Below, piece after piece: positions 6,028-6,334 of a stretch of DNA of 6,334 bases. Numbering within the stretch: the first letter of the stretch is position 1; each line of letters opens with the position of its first letter. Source of the DNA: an uncultured Desulfomonile sp. (GTDB taxonomy: Bacteria; Desulfobacterota; Desulfomonilia; Desulfomonilales; Desulfomonilaceae); NCBI GenBank assembly GCA_903920415.1, contig CAIXMD010000470.1:1-6334 (forward strand), written 5' to 3'. The notes under the pieces are model-generated. The model had not been told where the DNA came from. It was given only the letters and a program-made list of their open reading frames with translations, and made no database searches. The translations under genes were made by a program, and so were the position numbers.

Positions 6028-6334
6028 TCAAAAATCGCCGAACATGGCCTTGGCCATTTTCTCGATCATGGGCAATCCGGTGACATCCCGTTCCATCTCG
6101 GGAACGGAGGCTAGAATCTGACCCGCAAAATCCTTGTCTATGACCTGGAGATAATGCTCCTGCATGAGGAAACGATTCTTCAGGTACTCCGGAATATTTT
6201 TGTCCTTGAGGTCCGCGGGCAACACTCTGTTAATTATGTAACCGCTCAGGGGGACGTCAAATTTCGCAAACAGTCCCGCCGCTTTCATAGTGTCTTTGAT
6301 CACCATTTCTTCGGCCGTAAGCACGAAGAAAAAA
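6028..6334 (-). CDS. Second ArsA/Get3-family ATPase, C-terminal part (5' end beyond window)
   Basis: Only the last 101 complete codons are in the window. The visible sequence opens FFFVLTAEEMVIKDT, the ArsA-family strand and loop that corresponds to FFFVTLPESLPI in the neighbouring gene, so the reading frame continues past base 6334. It then has VPLSGYIINRVLPADL (nucleotide-contacting Asn), a basic helix EYLKNRFLMQEHYLQVI, and the family ending AGQILASVPEMERDVTGLPMIEKMAKAMFG. A GTG at 6324 lies inside the conserved strand and is a Val codon, not a start. No cysteine occurs in this part, so no Get3-type zinc CxxC. Its catalytic motifs are outside the window, so whether it is an active ATPase cannot be judged here. 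It is the upstream member of a tandem pair and probably arose by duplication within the family, comparable to the two halves that are fused in E. coli ArsA. Confidence 0.88.
   Translation of the reverse strand, partial: FFFVLTAEEMVIKDTMKAAGLFAKFDVPLSGYIINRVLPADLKDKNIPEYLKNRFLMQEHYLQVIDKDFAGQILASVPEMERDVTGLPMIEKMAKAMFGDF

Noticed and set aside
6011..6031. TTG start of the complete ArsA-like gene at 6031
   Set aside because: It overlaps the upstream stop codon, while the ATG at 6010 has an AGGGG site at good spacing.
5366..6121. Plus-strand open frames opposite the ArsA-like genes
   Set aside because: They are antisense to intact conserved ATPase motifs and show no protein family features.
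1..6334. CRISPR arrays, tRNA or rRNA genes, and insertion sequences
   Set aside because: I saw no regularly spaced repeats, cloverleaf-like segments, transposase motifs or terminal repeats in the window.

Overview
The window looks like a chromosomal metal-handling segment from a Gram-negative, probably anaerobic bacterium. The tripartite RND efflux genes imply an outer membrane. The style of the ArsA-like genes and the small cysteine-rich secreted protein suggest a sulfate-reducing or syntrophic Desulfobacterota (old Deltaproteobacteria). That taxonomic guess is inference; no marker gene is present. Base composition is moderate and looks even across the window.

Left part (1-4285, plus strand): the end of a CzcB/CusB-type periplasmic adaptor gene is followed 10 bases later by a complete CzcA-type heavy-metal RND pump of 1066 residues. 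A short gene for a secreted 65-residue protein with six cysteines follows. The pump carries the DFG-x3-DGA-x4-EN signature in its fourth membrane helix (D402, D408, E415), which points to divalent cations (Zn, Co, Cd, Ni) rather than Cu(I)/Ag(I). Adaptor and pump would work together with an outer-membrane channel encoded outside the window. The small protein could bind metal in the periplasm.

Middle (4286-5026): a roughly 230-base non-coding stretch has an imperfect stem-loop and a good sigma70-like promoter (TTGATC-17-TATATT). It leads into a thioredoxin-fold protein with a CSRC motif and a cis-proline loop. Beyond this gene lies a perfect 10-bp inverted repeat, placed between two convergent genes.

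Right part (5027-6334, minus strand): two consecutive ArsA/Get3-family ATPase genes are separated by 17 bases. The downstream one is complete (about 327 residues) and the upstream one is cut by the window edge. The complete one keeps the deviant Walker A motif GGKGGVGKT. It has Asn where the family has the switch I Asp of the STDP motif, and an altered switch II (DTAPTANARRLL in place of the usual DTAPTGHTLRLL). No arsenite permease or ArsD is visible, so calling these arsenite pumps would be premature. This unusual ArsA pair, convergent with a dithiol thioredoxin-like gene, is the least ordinary part of the window.
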